Assembly: GCF_014204935.1 (NCBI RefSeq)
Contig: NZ_JACHMJ010000001.1
Location: forward strand, 1,736,001-1,800,000
Direction of reading: 5' to 3'
From: Conyzicola lurida
GTDB lineage: Bacteria; Actinomycetota; Actinomycetes; Actinomycetales; Microbacteriaceae
Length of the DNA stretch: 64,000 nucleotides
How positions within the stretch are numbered: position 1 is the first letter of the stretch; each line of letters opens with the position of its first letter. A program made the translations under genes and the position numbers. Under the pieces are notes generated by a model that saw only the letters and a list, made by a program, of their open reading frames with translations, made no database searches and was not told where the DNA came from. Below are positions 1 to 9,740 of this stretch, in pieces.

Positions 1-245
1 TCAATGGGCTGTGCCTCGCCACCGGGCGAGATGTCGAGCACCCCCAGCAGGATGTCGTTGTCGCTCGTGATGAAGTCCCCGTCGGGGTAGCACATGGGCG
101 AGCTGCCGTCGCAGCAGCCGCCCGACTGGTGGAACATCAGCGGACCGTTGTTGCCCCAGAGCTTGCGCAGCAGGTCGACGGTTTCCGCCGTGGCGGCGAT
201 GCGCGGCAGGGTCTCCCCGGGAATGACGACACTGGCTTCGATCAT
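1..245 (-). CDS. DUF779 domain protein (partial, runs off the left edge)
   Basis: The reading frame starts at ATG (243-245) and stays open to the window edge, giving 81 residues that begin MIEASVVIPGETLPRIAAT and contain the Cys/Gly-rich stretch HQSGGCCDGSSPMCYPDGDF. This matches the small DUF779 family, which in actinobacteria and proteobacteria usually sits just downstream of an aldehyde dehydrogenase gene, as here (69 bp gap, same strand). The paired cysteines and His suggest metal or redox chemistry, but no reaction is established for the family. The C-terminus lies outside the window. The DUF779 call is from recall of the motif and the neighbour. Confidence 0.8.
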   Translation of the reverse strand, partial: MIEASVVIPGETLPRIAATAETVDLLRKLWGNNGPLMFHQSGGCCDGSSPMCYPDGDFITSDNDILLGVLDISPGGEAQPI

Positions 246-314
246 GGTGTGCTCCGATGGTTCGGTGGCCGGCCCGCACTCGCGGATGAGGCCGGCCACC
301 GGGCTGGTGGTGGT

Positions 315-1838
315 TTAGAAGAAGCCGAGCTTGTTCTCCGAGTAGGAGACGAGCAGGTTCTTGGTCTGCTGGTAGTGCCCGAGGGCGAGCTTGTTGTTCT
401 CGCGGCCGATGCCCGAGCTCTTGTAGCCGCCGAACGCCGCCCCCGCCGGATAGGCGTGGTAGTTGTTCACCCAGACCCGGCCGGCTTGGATGTCGCGGCC
501 GGCACGGTAGGCGACGTTGCCGTTGCGCGACCAGACGCCGGCGCCGAGCCCGTAGAGGGTGTCGTTGGCGATGGCGATCCCGTCGTCGTAGTCGTCGAAA
601 CTGGTGACCGCGACGACGGGGCCGAAGATCTCCTCCTGGAAGATGCGCATCCGGTTGTCGCCCTCGAAGATCGTCGGCTGCACGTAGTACCCCTCGCTCA
701 GGTCGCCGCCGAGGTCGACGCGCTCGCCGCCGAGCAGCAGCTTCGCGCCCTCCTGCTTGCCGATGTCGATGTAGCTGAGGATCTTCTCCAGCTGGTCGTT
801 CGACGCCTGCGCCCCGACCTGGGTGTCGGTGTCGAGCGGGTTGCCCTGCACGGAGAGTTTCGTGCGCTCGATACCCGCGCCGAGGAACGAGTCGTAGATC
901 GGCTTCTGGATGAGTGCCCGGCTCGGGCAGGTGCACACCTCGCCCTGGTTGAAGGCGAAGAGCACGAACCCCTCCTGCGCCTTGTCGTAGAACGCGTCGT
1001 CCTTGTCCGCGACATCCGAGAAGAAGATGTTCGGGCTCTTGCCGCCCAACTCGACGGTCGACGGGATGAGGTTGGCGCTCGCGTACTGCAGGATCAGCCG
1101 GCCCGTGCTGGTCTCGCCGGTGAAGGCGATCTTGCGGATGCGCGGGCTCGACGCGAGCGGCTTGCCCGCCTCGACGCCGAAACCGTTGACGATGTTGACG
1201 ACGCCGGGCGGCAGGATGTCGCCGACGAGTTCGATCAGCACGAGGATCGATACCGGGGTCTGCTCGGCGGGCTTGAGCACCACGGCGTTGCCCGCGGCGA
1301 GGGCCGGGGCCAGTTTCCAGACGGCCATCAGGATCGGGAAGTTCCACGGGATGATCTGGCCCACCACGCCGAGGGGTTCGTGGAACTGGTACGACACGGT
1401 GTCGTTGTCGAGTTCGGCGTGGTCGCCGTCCTGGGCCCGGATGGCGGACGCGAAGTAGCGGAAGTGGTCGGAGGCGAGCGGCAGGTCGGCGTTGAGCGGC
1501 TCACGGATCGGCTTGCCGTTGTCCCACGTCTCCGCGACTGCGAGCAGCTCGAGGTTCGCGTCGATGACGTCGGCGATTCGGTTCAGCACCGCGGCACGCT
1601 CGGTGGAGCTGGTCTTCCCCCACGCGGGGGCCGCTTTGTGAGCGGCATCCAACGCGGCGTCGATGTCCTCGGCGGTTCCGCGTCCGACCTCGGCGAACGG
1701 CTTGCCGGTGACGGGCGAGATGTCCTCGAAGTACTGGCCCTTGACCGGCTTGACCCACTCGCCCCCGATCCAGTGCTCGTAGCGGGGTTTGAAGGTGACT
1801 TTCGCGTCCGGTGTCCCCGGGGCTGCGTATACGGTCAT
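315..1838 (-). CDS. NAD-dependent aldehyde dehydrogenase (acetaldehyde/AldB-ExaC type)
   Basis: A complete 507-residue aldehyde dehydrogenase, the normal length for the family, which oxidises an aldehyde to the acid with NAD(P). Visible motifs are PWNFP (164-168), VELGGKSPN with the general base Glu263, and [12 protein letters not shown] with catalytic Cys302. The ATG at 1838 is preceded by AGGAGATACGCC, a good ribosome binding site. A DUF779 gene follows and a GAF-domain regulator precedes it on the same strand. That trio is typical of inducible acetaldehyde/alcohol-oxidation loci controlled by AcoR-like proteins. The natural substrate cannot be read from the sequence. Confidence 0.95.
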   Translation of the reverse strand: MTVYAAPGTPDAKVTFKPRYEHWIGGEWVKPVKGQYFEDISPVTGKPFAEVGRGTAEDIDAALDAAHKAAPAWGKTSSTERAAVLNRIADVIDANLELLAVAETWDNGKPIREPLNADLPLASDHFRYFASAIRAQDGDHAELDNDTVSYQFHEPLGVVGQIIPWNFPILMAVWKLAPALAAGNAVVLKPAEQTPVSILVLIELVGDILPPGVVNIVNGFGVEAGKPLASSPRIRKIAFTGETSTGRLILQYASANLIPSTVELGGKSPNIFFSDVADKDDAFYDKAQEGFVLFAFNQGEVCTCPSRALIQKPIYDSFLGAGIERTKLSVQGNPLDTDTQVGAQASNDQLEKILSYIDIGKQEGAKLLLGGERVDLGGDLSEGYYVQPTIFEGDNRMRIFQEEIFGPVVAVTSFDDYDDGIAIANDTLYGLGAGVWSRNGNVAYRAGRDIQAGRVWVNNYHAYPAGAAFGGYKSSGIGRENNKLALGHYQQTKNLLVSYSENKLGFF

Positions 1839-1909
1839 GGCGTATCTCCTGTCGACGTCGTTGTCAGTGGAGGCGCGGGTAAGCGCCACGCTCAGGCTAG
1901 ATCGGGCTA

Positions 1910-1929
1910 GGTTGCATCCCGTTGCATCT
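1910..1929. promoter_or_regulatory. Tandem GTTGCATC direct repeat, putative operator of the aldehyde dehydrogenase gene
   Basis: The octamer GTTGCATC occurs twice at exactly 10 bp spacing (1911-1918 and 1921-1928), one helical turn apart, about 75-90 bp upstream of the aldehyde dehydrogenase start and just after the regulator gene. The position and phasing fit an activator site. Binding by the adjacent GAF regulator is inference. Confidence 0.35.
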
Positions 1930-2002
1930 CCCTCTCGATGTGTTCCAACCGGGTCACGACGGCGGCGCGCTTGGGCGACCGCGGCGGCAGCAGCCGGAGG
2001 CA

Positions 2003-3214
2003 CTAGCGCCACACCTCCCAGTCGTACGCGGCGTCGTCGGTGCGCGCGTAGGCGAGCAGGGTGTCGACGGCCGCGTCGGTGAGCAGCGCCTCGCGCAGCC
2101 GCGCGCCCACCTCGGCCCGGATCTGCTCGATACCCGGCGCGCGCGATGTCGGCAGCAGCGGGCCGGGATAGGCGCCGAGCGCGACCCGGTGCGCGCCCCG
2201 GTCGAGGAAGGCGAGACAGCGGAGTGCGTCGAGCTCGATGTGCCCGGGCAGCCGGTACGGGCGCGAGAGCGGCACGAGCGCGGCATCGACCGGTTCGAGG
2301 GCACGCCGCAGCCGCACCATCTCGGCCCGCAGGGTGACGGTGGCGTCGCCGCGTCCGTAGAGCAGCTCGGCGAGGTGCTCCGCCGAGAGTCCCTCGGTGT
2401 GCCAGGCGAGCAGCGTGAGGATCTCGGCGTGCCGCGTCGTGAGTTCGAGCGGGGCGCCTCCCGCCTCGAGCCGGCCAGAGTCGGAGCCCAGCACGCGCAG
2501 CAGCGGGCGCGCCGCCGATTCCGCGTGGGCGATGCGGCGCGGGCGGCTCGCCCGCTCGTCCAGCCGGCGGATGCGCAGTTCGGCCTCCACCGCCGCGACG
2601 GCCGCCTCGAGCAGCGGCAGGGTGACGGGTGCCACGGCGTCGTCTCCCCCGGTGATGTCGATGACACCGAGCACGGCGTGTGACTCGGGGTCGTGTACGG
2701 GCACGGCGGTGCAGCTCCACGGGTGCACCATGCGGGTGAAGTGTTCGGCACGCTGGATCTGGACACCGCGGTCGAGGGCGAGCGCGGTGCCGGGCGCGCT
2801 CGTTCCCACGGCACTCTCCGACCAGTCGGCGCCCTCGACGAACAGCATGGCCTCGGCCCGACGGCGCAGGTCGGCGTCGCCGTCGATCCAGAGCAGTCGG
2901 CCCGACTGGTCGCCGACGGCGACGATCAGGCCCGCGTCGACGGTGTGGCGCACGAGCAGGCGCTGGATGGTGGGGAGGGCGAACGAGAGCGGGTGGGCGT
3001 CGCGGTAGTCACGCAACTCTCCGGCCCCGAGGTCGAGCCGCACGAGCGGATGGTCGGGATCGAGGTCGAGCCGCAGCGACCGCTGCCACGAGTCACGGAC
3101 GAGGCTGCGTACTCCCGCCGCCTGCTGCCCGTCGCCGACGACCGCGTCGTGGGCCGACGCGAGGCGTTGCCGCAGGGATCGGTCGAAGCGTTCCGTGCCC
3201 CATACAGCGCTCAC
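2003..3214 (-). CDS. GAF-domain transcriptional regulator (AcoR-like, non-sigma54)
   Basis: A 403-residue protein. Its first half resembles the sensory half of AcoR-like activators: an N-terminal helical part with the SWQRSLR motif, then a GAF domain at about residues 70-215 including [14 protein letters not shown] and the [13 protein letters not shown] segment. There is no AAA+ sigma54-interaction domain. The C-terminal half (about 240-400) instead has a winged-helix-like region ([18 protein letters not shown], then [12 protein letters not shown]), as in actinobacterial GAF regulators found beside aldehyde dehydrogenases. It lies 164 bp upstream of the aldehyde dehydrogenase gene on the same strand and probably activates it in response to an aldehyde or alcohol. 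Confidence 0.82.
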   Translation of the reverse strand: MSAVWGTERFDRSLRQRLASAHDAVVGDGQQAAGVRSLVRDSWQRSLRLDLDPDHPLVRLDLGAGELRDYRDAHPLSFALPTIQRLLVRHTVDAGLIVAVGDQSGRLLWIDGDADLRRRAEAMLFVEGADWSESAVGTSAPGTALALDRGVQIQRAEHFTRMVHPWSCTAVPVHDPESHAVLGVIDITGGDDAVAPVTLPLLEAAVAAVEAELRIRRLDERASRPRRIAHAESAARPLLRVLGSDSGRLEAGGAPLELTTRHAEILTLLAWHTEGLSAEHLAELLYGRGDATVTLRAEMVRLRRALEPVDAALVPLSRPYRLPGHIELDALRCLAFLDRGAHRVALGAYPGPLLPTSRAPGIEQIRAEVGARLREALLTDAAVDTLLAYARTDDAAYDWEVWR

Positions 3215-3280
3215 CGGCGACTCCGATCATCGTTGGTCGAATGCCTCCAGCGTAGTTGTTCGCACCCCCGAATGGACCGG

Positions 3281-5254
3281 TCAGGGGGCGATCGACGCGC
3301 CGAGATACGGGGCCAGCGACCTCGAGAACGACGCCGTGAGATGGTGCTCGTCGATGTAGACGACGGCGCCACCGATGAGCGCGTGACAGCGGTCGGCCGA
3401 GCAGAAGTACGGCTCGAGGTCGAGGGACCGCACGCCCGCCACTCCCCGCGCAACCTCGGCGACGATGTTGCCGTGCTCCCCCATGCGCTCGGTCGAGCAC
3501 GGGTCGTCCTCTCCGCGGTGCAGGTACACGCAGTCGGGCACCGGCTCGCTGCTGCCCGGCACGTCGCCGACAGCCACGACGGTGTGGCCGGTCGAGACGA
3601 GGGCGGCGAAATTCGCCGCGATCCCCGCGCGTAGCTCCGTCTGGTCCGCGTCGTCGTCGGCCAGGTAGTGCAGCGAGTCGTTGTTGGTGGCGAACACGAC
3701 CACGTCGATGTCGTCGCGGCCCACGCGCTCGAGCACGTTCCGCGCCCACTCCCGGCAGCCCGTCTCGGTGAGCGGCGACGTCGATGTTCCGGTGCAGCCG
3801 GTCTTGCGCATCAGCACGACCCGCCAGCCGTGCTCCTTGCCGTAGGCGTCGAACCCGGCGATCAGGTGGCCGGCGTGCGAGTTGCCCACCACGGCGACCG
3901 TGCGGGTCGGATGCCGCGTCTCGCCGAACTCGCAGGTCACGAGCTCCGCGGCCGGGGCCGAGCAGGGTTGCGCGAGCGAACCCTTGTCTGCGGCGGCGAA
4001 CGCCGTGTCCAGTGACGCGGGGACCGCGAACGGGTCGGCGCAGTCGTTCGCCGGGTCCATGGCCGCGGCGCCGTAACAGGGATCGGTCTCGAACCCCTGC
4101 AGCGCGGCGCGGGCCGCCGAGGCGCCGCTGGCCTGCAGCAGGCCGGTCGTGGAGACGCCGGCGACGAGCAGCACGACCGCGACGCCCGCGGCCGCCGCAT
4201 AGGCGCGCCGGTGATGGGGAACGAGGCGGGCGCGCCCGTGCAGCGGTCCCTCCACGAATCGCACGGTCAGCCAGGCCAGCAGGAGGCTCGCGGCGAGCAC
4301 AGCCCACGTCCACGCCCCGTCGAGCGGCGCGCCGAGCAGGTACGGGGAGAGCACGACGAGCGGCCAGTGCCAGAGGTAGAGCGGGTACGAGACCGCGCCG
4401 AGGAACTGCACGGGCCGCGCGAGGATCGGTCGAGAAGCCGGTCGCGCCGCGATCACCGCCATCGTGCCGACGACCGGCAGCAGCGTCCACGCGCCGGGGA
4501 ACGGCGTCTGCTCGGTGTAGAACAGCGCGGGCAGCACGATGAGACCCGCTCCGGCCAGCGCGAGGACCCCGCGCACGGCGGGCCGCATCCGGCCGACGAC
4601 GCCCGCCGGCACACAGGCGAGCAGGCCGCCCGCCGCGAACTCCCACGCCCGCCCGGGGGTGCTGAAGTAGGCCGCCGGGTCGCCGGTCTGTGCGACGGCC
4701 AGAGCGAGGGAACCGGCGAAGACGACGCCGAGCACCAGAGCGACGGCGCGCAGCGGGCGGCGGCGAGCCACCAGCACGGTGAGCACGATGAGCACGGGCC
4801 AGGCGAGGTAGAACTGTTCCTCCACTGACAGCGACCAGTAGTGCTGCACGAGCGTGGGCGCTCCGTCGGCCCCGAGGTAGTCGACCGAGTTCGCGGCCAG
4901 GACCCAGTTCTGCACCGAGAGCGCGCTCGCCGCGATCTCGGTCACGGTGCGCTGCCAGAGCGATTGCGGCACGATGGCGAGCATCGCGACGAAGCTGGCA
5001 CCGAGGACCACGGATGCCGCGGGCAGCAACCGCCGGATGCGACGACCCCAGAATCCGAGCAGGGCGACGCTGCCCGTCCGCCCGACTTCGGCGCGCAGGT
5101 GCCCCGTGATGAGGAACCCGGAGATGACGAAGAACACGTCCACACCGATGTACCCGCCGCGCACGGCACCGGGCCAGAGGTGGAACGCCAGCACGAATGC
5201 GACCGCGATCGCCCGCAACGCCTGGATCTCGGGGCGGAAGACGGAACGGGTCAC
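3281..5254 (-). CDS. Membrane acyltransferase with C-terminal SGNH domain (OafA/YrhL type)
   Basis: A 657-residue protein starting at GTG 5254 with FRPEIQALRAIAVAFVLAFH, the classical start of acyltransferase-3 proteins, followed by about ten hydrophobic segments to residue ~370. The extracytoplasmic C-terminal part carries an SGNH-hydrolase fold, with VAVVGNSHAGHL (GNSH block) and a late catalytic-type motif YIDEHHLT near the C-terminus. Such two-domain proteins O-acetylate or otherwise acylate cell-wall or exported polysaccharides: the membrane part passes the acyl group and the SGNH part transfers it. It stands alone, 66 bp from the upstream regulator start. The target glycan is unknown. 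Confidence 0.92.
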   Translation of the reverse strand: MTRSVFRPEIQALRAIAVAFVLAFHLWPGAVRGGYIGVDVFFVISGFLITGHLRAEVGRTGSVALLGFWGRRIRRLLPAASVVLGASFVAMLAIVPQSLWQRTVTEIAASALSVQNWVLAANSVDYLGADGAPTLVQHYWSLSVEEQFYLAWPVLIVLTVLVARRRPLRAVALVLGVVFAGSLALAVAQTGDPAAYFSTPGRAWEFAAGGLLACVPAGVVGRMRPAVRGVLALAGAGLIVLPALFYTEQTPFPGAWTLLPVVGTMAVIAARPASRPILARPVQFLGAVSYPLYLWHWPLVVLSPYLLGAPLDGAWTWAVLAASLLLAWLTVRFVEGPLHGRARLVPHHRRAYAAAAGVAVVLLVAGVSTTGLLQASGASAARAALQGFETDPCYGAAAMDPANDCADPFAVPASLDTAFAAADKGSLAQPCSAPAAELVTCEFGETRHPTRTVAVVGNSHAGHLIAGFDAYGKEHGWRVVLMRKTGCTGTSTSPLTETGCREWARNVLERVGRDDIDVVVFATNNDSLHYLADDDADQTELRAGIAANFAALVSTGHTVVAVGDVPGSSEPVPDCVYLHRGEDDPCSTERMGEHGNIVAEVARGVAGVRSLDLEPYFCSADRCHALIGGAVVYIDEHHLTASFSRSLAPYLGASIAP

Positions 5255-5333
5255 GCCGCGGCACGCTACGCGGCCGGTGTGAACCGGGTGTGAACGGGAG
5301 GTGTGCGGCCGAGGTCGACGAGACTGTCGAACG

Positions 5334-5381
5334 CGGTCCCTGAGCTTGTCGAAGAGCCACTTCGACAGGCTCGGCGACCGG
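5334..5381. repeat. Dispersed hairpin repeat, GGTCCCTGAGCTTGTCGAAG type (copy 1)
   Basis: An imperfect inverted repeat. The left arm CGGTCCCTGAGCTTGTCGAAG (5334-5354) pairs with CTTCGACAGGCTCGGCGACCG (5360-5380). It sits between the 5' end of the acyltransferase gene and the 3' end of the DUF1684 gene. A near-identical copy is at 14607-14667. I recall this sequence as a common intergenic hairpin in Microbacteriaceae and relatives. A terminator or mRNA-end role is likely but not shown. Confidence 0.75.
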
Positions 5382-5389
5382 GTGCCGCG

Positions 5390-6223
5390 CTACTCGGCGT
5401 GCAGCAGCGAACCGTCCTTCTGCAGCACCTGCTTCTCGCCGGCCTCGATCGGCACGGCGAAACGGTTCTGCTTCGGGGGCATCGGGCAGTTGAAGTTGTA
5501 GCTGAACGCGCAGGGCGGCAGCACGGCCCGGTTGAAGTCGAGGGTGATGGTGCCGTCGGCGTTGGGGGCGACGAAGAGGAAGCGGCCGACGCTGTAGGTG
5601 CTGTCGCCGCTCGTGGCGTCGGCGAACACGAGCTGCAGCGCGCGGCCGGCCTTGAAAGCGGCGAGGTCGTAGTCGACGCCGTCCTTGGTGAAGGTGATCT
5701 CGCCCGGGACGACCTGGTCGCGGGTCTTGCCGTTGTCCTTGAGGTGCTCGAAGCCGATGGCCTTGCCGCCGGGGATCTCGGTGAACTTGGCCGTCACTAC
5801 CCAGTCGGGGTTGTAGTCGAAGGAGTCGATCGAGCCGAACTTCTGGATCTCCTCGGAGTTCGCATCCCAGACGCGCAGCGCGTAGTTGCCCTCTTCGCTC
5901 GCGATGACGAAGCCGGTCTTGCCGTCGCCGAAGTCGATGTCGCCCGGGGCGTCCGAGTCTTTGCCGCGCACGACCGCGGTGCCGTCGACGAGCTGGCCGT
6001 CGACCGTGATGGCGTCGGATGCCGCGGCCGTCACGAGCAGGCCCGATTCACCGGCGGGCAGCGGGGCCCAGCGACCGGGCACGCCGTAGATCGTCTGCTC
6101 GGAGTCGATCCACTGGGTGTTGACGAGGGCGAGGTTGCCCTTCGGCTGCACCACGCTCAGTTCGCGACGCTCGTGGTAGGTCGCGAGCAGGGATTCGGGC
6201 GTGGGCGTCGTCGTGTCGGTCAT
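5390..6223 (-). CDS. DUF1684 domain protein
   Basis: A 277-residue soluble protein without signal peptide or membrane segments. The C-terminal half carries the DUF1684 signature: DLAAFKAGRALQLVFAD, a GRFLFV strand, LDFNRAVLPPCAFS, and PMPPKQNRFAVPIEAGEK at the end. The start ATG at 6223 is followed by MTDTTTPTPESLLATYHERR. DUF1684 proteins are widespread in actinobacteria and have no agreed biochemical role. The gene stands alone, back to back with a 64-codon gene on the other strand. Confidence 0.85.
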   Translation of the reverse strand: MTDTTTPTPESLLATYHERRELSVVQPKGNLALVNTQWIDSEQTIYGVPGRWAPLPAGESGLLVTAAASDAITVDGQLVDGTAVVRGKDSDAPGDIDFGDGKTGFVIASEEGNYALRVWDANSEEIQKFGSIDSFDYNPDWVVTAKFTEIPGGKAIGFEHLKDNGKTRDQVVPGEITFTKDGVDYDLAAFKAGRALQLVFADATSGDSTYSVGRFLFVAPNADGTITLDFNRAVLPPCAFSYNFNCPMPPKQNRFAVPIEAGEKQVLQKDGSLLHAE

Positions 6224-6344
6224 GGTTCCATCCTTATCGAGTCACCCGGCATAACCAAAAAGGACACGCGTTTATTGCACGCGGTCGAAAGCAAGCCCCG
6301 GCGTGCCATTTCGGCACACCCCGCCGCACTGTTACCGTCCAGAC

Positions 6345-6539
6345 ATGACCGATACGACTGACGACACAGGCATGACCGACGACGAGAAGCGCCGCGACCA
6401 GCTGCTGCGGCTCTCGGGCTCCACCGAGGCCGACGCCGCACCGCGCATCACGATCGAAGAAAAAGAGGACGGCGTCACCCGCATCGACGTCGCCGACAAC
6501 GCAGCGGTGCGACCCGGCGACCCCGAGAACAAGGAATAG
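6345..6539 (+). CDS. Small acidic hypothetical protein (64 aa)
   Basis: A 64-residue ORF starting at ATG 6345 (MTDTTDDTGMTDDEKRRDQ) and ending 1 bp before the stop of the Pr6Pr gene on the other strand. An alternative start at 6303 would add 14 residues with atypical codon use. The protein is rich in Asp/Glu, has no Cys and no membrane segment, and contains the motif PRITIEEKEDGVTRIDVAD. GC-rich third positions support coding. I do not recognise a family. Confidence 0.6.
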   Translation: MTDTTDDTGMTDDEKRRDQLLRLSGSTEADAAPRITIEEKEDGVTRIDVADNAAVRPGDPENKE

Positions 6540-6540
6540 C

Positions 6541-7212
6541 TCAGTCCGCTGTGCGGGCGGGCTCGCGGCGCGACAGCCAGAGCACGCCCGCCCCGACCGC
6601 GGCGATGACGACCGCGATCAGCACCACATAGAACCAGACCGTGAGGTAGCCGCCGTCGCTCGCGTGCGGGTTGAGGAACGGGTACGGGTACCAGAACGCG
6701 TTGCCGCGGATCTCGTCGACGACGAACGGGCCACGCAGCAGCGTGTATGCGGTCCAGGCCAGCGGGAAGATCAGGACGACGAGCAGCCGCTTCGCCCGCA
6801 CGGGGGTCCGGCCCGGCGCGAACAGCCAGTCGACCAGCAGGTAGAGCGGGGCCACGAGGTGCAGCACTTCGTTCGACCAGCCGAGGGTCTCGCCCTGCGG
6901 CAGTTCGATGCCGCGGAGCAGCGTGTTGTACACGATGCCGGTGACGACCATGTAGGTCACGGCGCAGGCGCGGAGCAGCGTGAACCAGCCGGGATCGGCG
7001 CCGTCGCCCCGCAGCAACAGCACGGCCCCGATCAGCAGGACGACCGCGGCGAGCACGTTCGACCCGATCGTGAAGAAGCTGAAGAAATTGACCAGGTTGG
7101 TGCCCGTCGCCACGCCCGCCCAGACGTCCAGGCTGACCAGCAGCTGGCCGACGATCGCTGCGTCGATACCGACGGCCACCACGGTGCGGAGAATGGCGAA
7201 CGTCGGTCTCAT
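6541..7212 (-). CDS. Pr6Pr family six-helix membrane protein
   Basis: A 223-residue membrane protein with six hydrophobic helices. It shows the Pr6Pr (FAR-17a/AIG1-related) pattern: FFSFFTIGSNVLAA in helix 2, VTGIVYNTLLRG before helix 4, EVLHLVAPLYLLVDWLF, LAWTAYTLLRGPFV, and a WYPYPFLNP motif before the last helix. The human relatives AIG1 and ADTRP hydrolyse fatty-acid esters of hydroxy fatty acids. Whether bacterial members do so is unknown. It is monocistronic and convergent with the 64-aa gene. Confidence 0.88.
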   Translation of the reverse strand: MRPTFAILRTVVAVGIDAAIVGQLLVSLDVWAGVATGTNLVNFFSFFTIGSNVLAAVVLLIGAVLLLRGDGADPGWFTLLRACAVTYMVVTGIVYNTLLRGIELPQGETLGWSNEVLHLVAPLYLLVDWLFAPGRTPVRAKRLLVVLIFPLAWTAYTLLRGPFVVDEIRGNAFWYPYPFLNPHASDGGYLTVWFYVVLIAVVIAAVGAGVLWLSRREPARTAD

Positions 7213-7353
7213 GGCGGTTCCCCCGGGTCTGTCGAGATTGAATCCCTGTCGGTTCTATCGAATCACGGGGTGTTCGCGCGGCGCTAGCACGACACCCGGC
7301 GAGAGTCGAGGTGTATGCATGGATTCGCGGACGAACGTAGCGTGGCCAGTCCC

Positions 7354-8394
7354 ATGCAATTGCCCTCCCCCGCTCCGGTCCGTCTCGGCGCCCACGAAAC
7401 TCCCGCGGGTCCGTTGCTCACCGCACTCCTCGCCGGGGTGCCGGCCGACGTCGACGCCGCGCTCGCCGCCGCGCCCGCGCTCGGCGCTCTCGCCCCCTCG
7501 CCCGGCACCGGCGCCACCGCCGATCTGTGGGAGGGACTGGCCACCGTCGCGGCCGTCGACCTCGGCGCCGCGCGCGCTCTCGAACCGCATCTCGACGCCC
7601 TCGCCATCCTCGACCAGGCTCTGATTCGGGATGCCGCGGCCGACCCCGCCCGCACCTGGGGAGTCTTCGCCGCCGAGGGCGGGGCCGACCCGCTGCAGGC
7701 CACGCAGACACCGCAGGGCTGGGCACTCACCGGCACCAAGCCGTGGTGCTCGCTCGCCGGCCGGCTGAGCCACGCGCTCGTCAGCGCGCACCTCGCCGAC
7801 GGCCGCCGCGGGCTGTTCGCCGTCGACCTCGCGTCGGGCGGGGTGAGCTCCGCCCCCGGCGACTGGGTCGCCCGCGGCCTCGCCGAGATCCCCAGCACCC
7901 CGTTGCGCTTCGACGCCGTCGCCGTCGATCCCGTCGGCGACCCCGGCTGGTACCTCTCCCGTGCCGGCTTCGCCTGGGGTGGCATCGGCGTGGCGGCCTG
8001 CTGGTTCGGGGGTGCCGTCGGCGTCGCCCGTACCGTGTTCGCCGCGGCCCGTGACGACGAGCCCTACGCACTGATGCACCTCGGCGCCGTCGACGAGCTG
8101 CTCGAGACCGCGCGCCGGGCGCTCGCCGAGGCCGCGCTGCGCGTCGACGGCGGCGACGCCATCGGCGGAGCGGGGTCGCTGCTCGCCAAGCGGGTGCGCG
8201 CCACCGTCGCGCGCGCGGCGGAAGAGATCCTCGACCGGGCGGGCCACGCGCTCGGCCCCGCACCGCTCGCGCTCGACGAGTCCCACGCCAAGCGCGTCGC
8301 CGACCTGCAGCTGTACCTGCGCCAGCACCACGCCGAACGCGACCAGGCCGGGCTCGGCCGCGCCATCCTCGCCACCGGGAACGCGCCATGGTGA
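7354..8394 (+). CDS. Acyl-CoA dehydrogenase-like protein, first gene of a glycan-type operon
   Basis: About 346 residues if started at ATG 7354. An in-frame ATG at 7315 would add 13 residues, but those codons lack the usual GC-rich third positions, so 7354 is preferred. The fold is that of an acyl-CoA dehydrogenase: an N-terminal helical part, TWGVFAAEGGADPLQATQTP, then GWALTGTKPWCSLAGR as the FAD-contact beta region, and a C-terminal helical bundle. It is shorter and more divergent than fatty-acid ACADs, so a redox role on a non-standard acyl or sugar substrate is possible. It overlaps the next gene by 7 bp. Confidence 0.75.
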   Translation: MQLPSPAPVRLGAHETPAGPLLTALLAGVPADVDAALAAAPALGALAPSPGTGATADLWEGLATVAAVDLGAARALEPHLDALAILDQALIRDAAADPARTWGVFAAEGGADPLQATQTPQGWALTGTKPWCSLAGRLSHALVSAHLADGRRGLFAVDLASGGVSSAPGDWVARGLAEIPSTPLRFDAVAVDPVGDPGWYLSRAGFAWGGIGVAACWFGGAVGVARTVFAAARDDEPYALMHLGAVDELLETARRALAEAALRVDGGDAIGGAGSLLAKRVRATVARAAEEILDRAGHALGPAPLALDESHAKRVADLQLYLRQHHAERDQAGLGRAILATGNAPW

Positions 8395-9740
8395 GCTTCG
8401 ACTCCACGCTGCCCGGCACCTCCGCCGCCACCTGGCGCGATGACGGCCGGCTCGCCACCCTGCCCGCGCTCGACCTGACCGGCATCGACCGGCTCGTCGT
8501 GGTGGCCGCCCACCCCGACGACGAGACGCTCGGCGCCGGCGCGCTCATCGCCGAGAGCGCGCGTCGCGGACTCGGCGTCACCGTCGTGATCGTCACGGAC
8601 GGCGCGGCGTCGCACCCCGCGTCGACCACCACGGGCGCCGACCGGCTGCGCGCCTTCCGCGCCGACGAGGCGACGGCGGCGATACGGGCGCTCGCGCCCG
8701 ACGCCACGCTGCACCGCCTCGACTTCCCCGACGGCGCCGTGCTCGAGAACCGTGCCGCGGTGACCGAGGCCGTCGCGCGCCTGCTCGACGCCACGGCCGG
8801 CACGGTGCTGCTCGCCTCCACCTGGCGCGGAGACGGTCACCGCGACCACCGCATCGTCGGCGAGATCTGCGCGGAGCTCGCCTCGTCCCGCGCCTCCCGG
8901 TTCGTCGAATACCCGGTCTGGCTCTGGCACTGGGCGTCGCCCGACCACCCCGACGTGCCGTGGTCCGAGCTCGTCGCGATCTCCCCCGACGCCGCGGTGC
9001 TGGCAGCCAAGACGGCGGCCATCGCCGCCCACGTCTCCCAGGTGACCCCGCTGAGCGACCTCCCCGGCGACGAGGCGGTGCTGCTGCCCGACTTCCTCGA
9101 GCACTTCCGCGGCGACCGAGAGGTGTACATCGCCCCGGCTCCCGCCCTCGACCGCGGCTACTTCGACGACCTGTACACCCGCCACGAGGACCCGTGGGGC
9201 TTCACCGACCGCTGGTACGAGCAGCGTAAGCGCGCGATCACCCTCGCCAGCCTGCCCGAGGAGCGCTACGGCTCCGTGCTCGAGATCGGCTGCTCGATCG
9301 GCGTGCTCACGGCGCAGCTCGCCCCGCGCAGCGTCTCCCTTCTCGCCGTCGACGTCTCCGAGATCGCCGTCGCCCGCGCCCGCGAACGGCTCGCCGGGGC
9401 CGACCACGTCACGATCGAGACCGCGGACATCCAGGCGGGCTTCCCAGCAGGCCCCTTCGACCTCGTCGTGCTGAGCGAGGTCGGGTACTACTTCACTCCC
9501 GCCGCGCTCGCCCGCGTGGTCGACGACGCGGTCGCGTCCCTCGCACCCGGCGGCACCCTGATCGCCTGCCACTGGCGCCACGTCGTCGACGACTACACGA
9601 TGACCGGCGACGACGTGCACGCGATCGTCGCCGAGAGGGTCGGGATGCCGCGGCTGGCGCACCACGACGAAGACGACTTCCGCATCGACGTGTACAGCGC
9701 CGACGGCCGCTCGGTCGCGGCCCGGACGGGCCTGCGATGA
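8388..9740 (+). CDS. Bifunctional PIG-L deacetylase / SAM-dependent methyltransferase fusion
   Basis: A 450-residue two-domain protein. Residues 1-250 are a PIG-L/LmbE zinc deacetylase with AHPDDE (41-46) and the distal zinc ligands GDGHRDH (His151 and His154). Residues 255-450 are a class I methyltransferase (NodS/SAM type) with glycine-rich motif I VLEIGCSIG (297-305), an acidic LLAVDVS loop and a LVVLSEVGYYF segment. PIG-L enzymes remove N-acetyl groups from amino sugars; the fused methyltransferase would then modify the same or a related product. It overlaps genes on both sides (7 and 4 bp), so the three proteins are probably made together. Confidence 0.9.
   Translation: MVSFDSTLPGTSAATWRDDGRLATLPALDLTGIDRLVVVAAHPDDETLGAGALIAESARRGLGVTVVIVTDGAASHPASTTTGADRLRAFRADEATAAIRALAPDATLHRLDFPDGAVLENRAAVTEAVARLLDATAGTVLLASTWRGDGHRDHRIVGEICAELASSRASRFVEYPVWLWHWASPDHPDVPWSELVAISPDAAVLAAKTAAIAAHVSQVTPLSDLPGDEAVLLPDFLEHFRGDREVYIAPAPALDRGYFDDLYTRHEDPWGFTDRWYEQRKRAITLASLPEERYGSVLEIGCSIGVLTAQLAPRSVSLLAVDVSEIAVARARERLAGADHVTIETADIQAGFPAGPFDLVVLSEVGYYFTPAALARVVDDAVASLAPGGTLIACHWRHVVDDYTMTGDDVHAIVAERVGMPRLAHHDEDDFRIDVYSADGRSVAARTGLR

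Noticed and set aside
129-1910. A 593-codon open frame antisense to the aldehyde dehydrogenase
   Set aside because: Long antisense frames are expected opposite GC-rich genes. It lacks a ribosome binding site and any domain, and the opposite strand encodes a complete enzyme.
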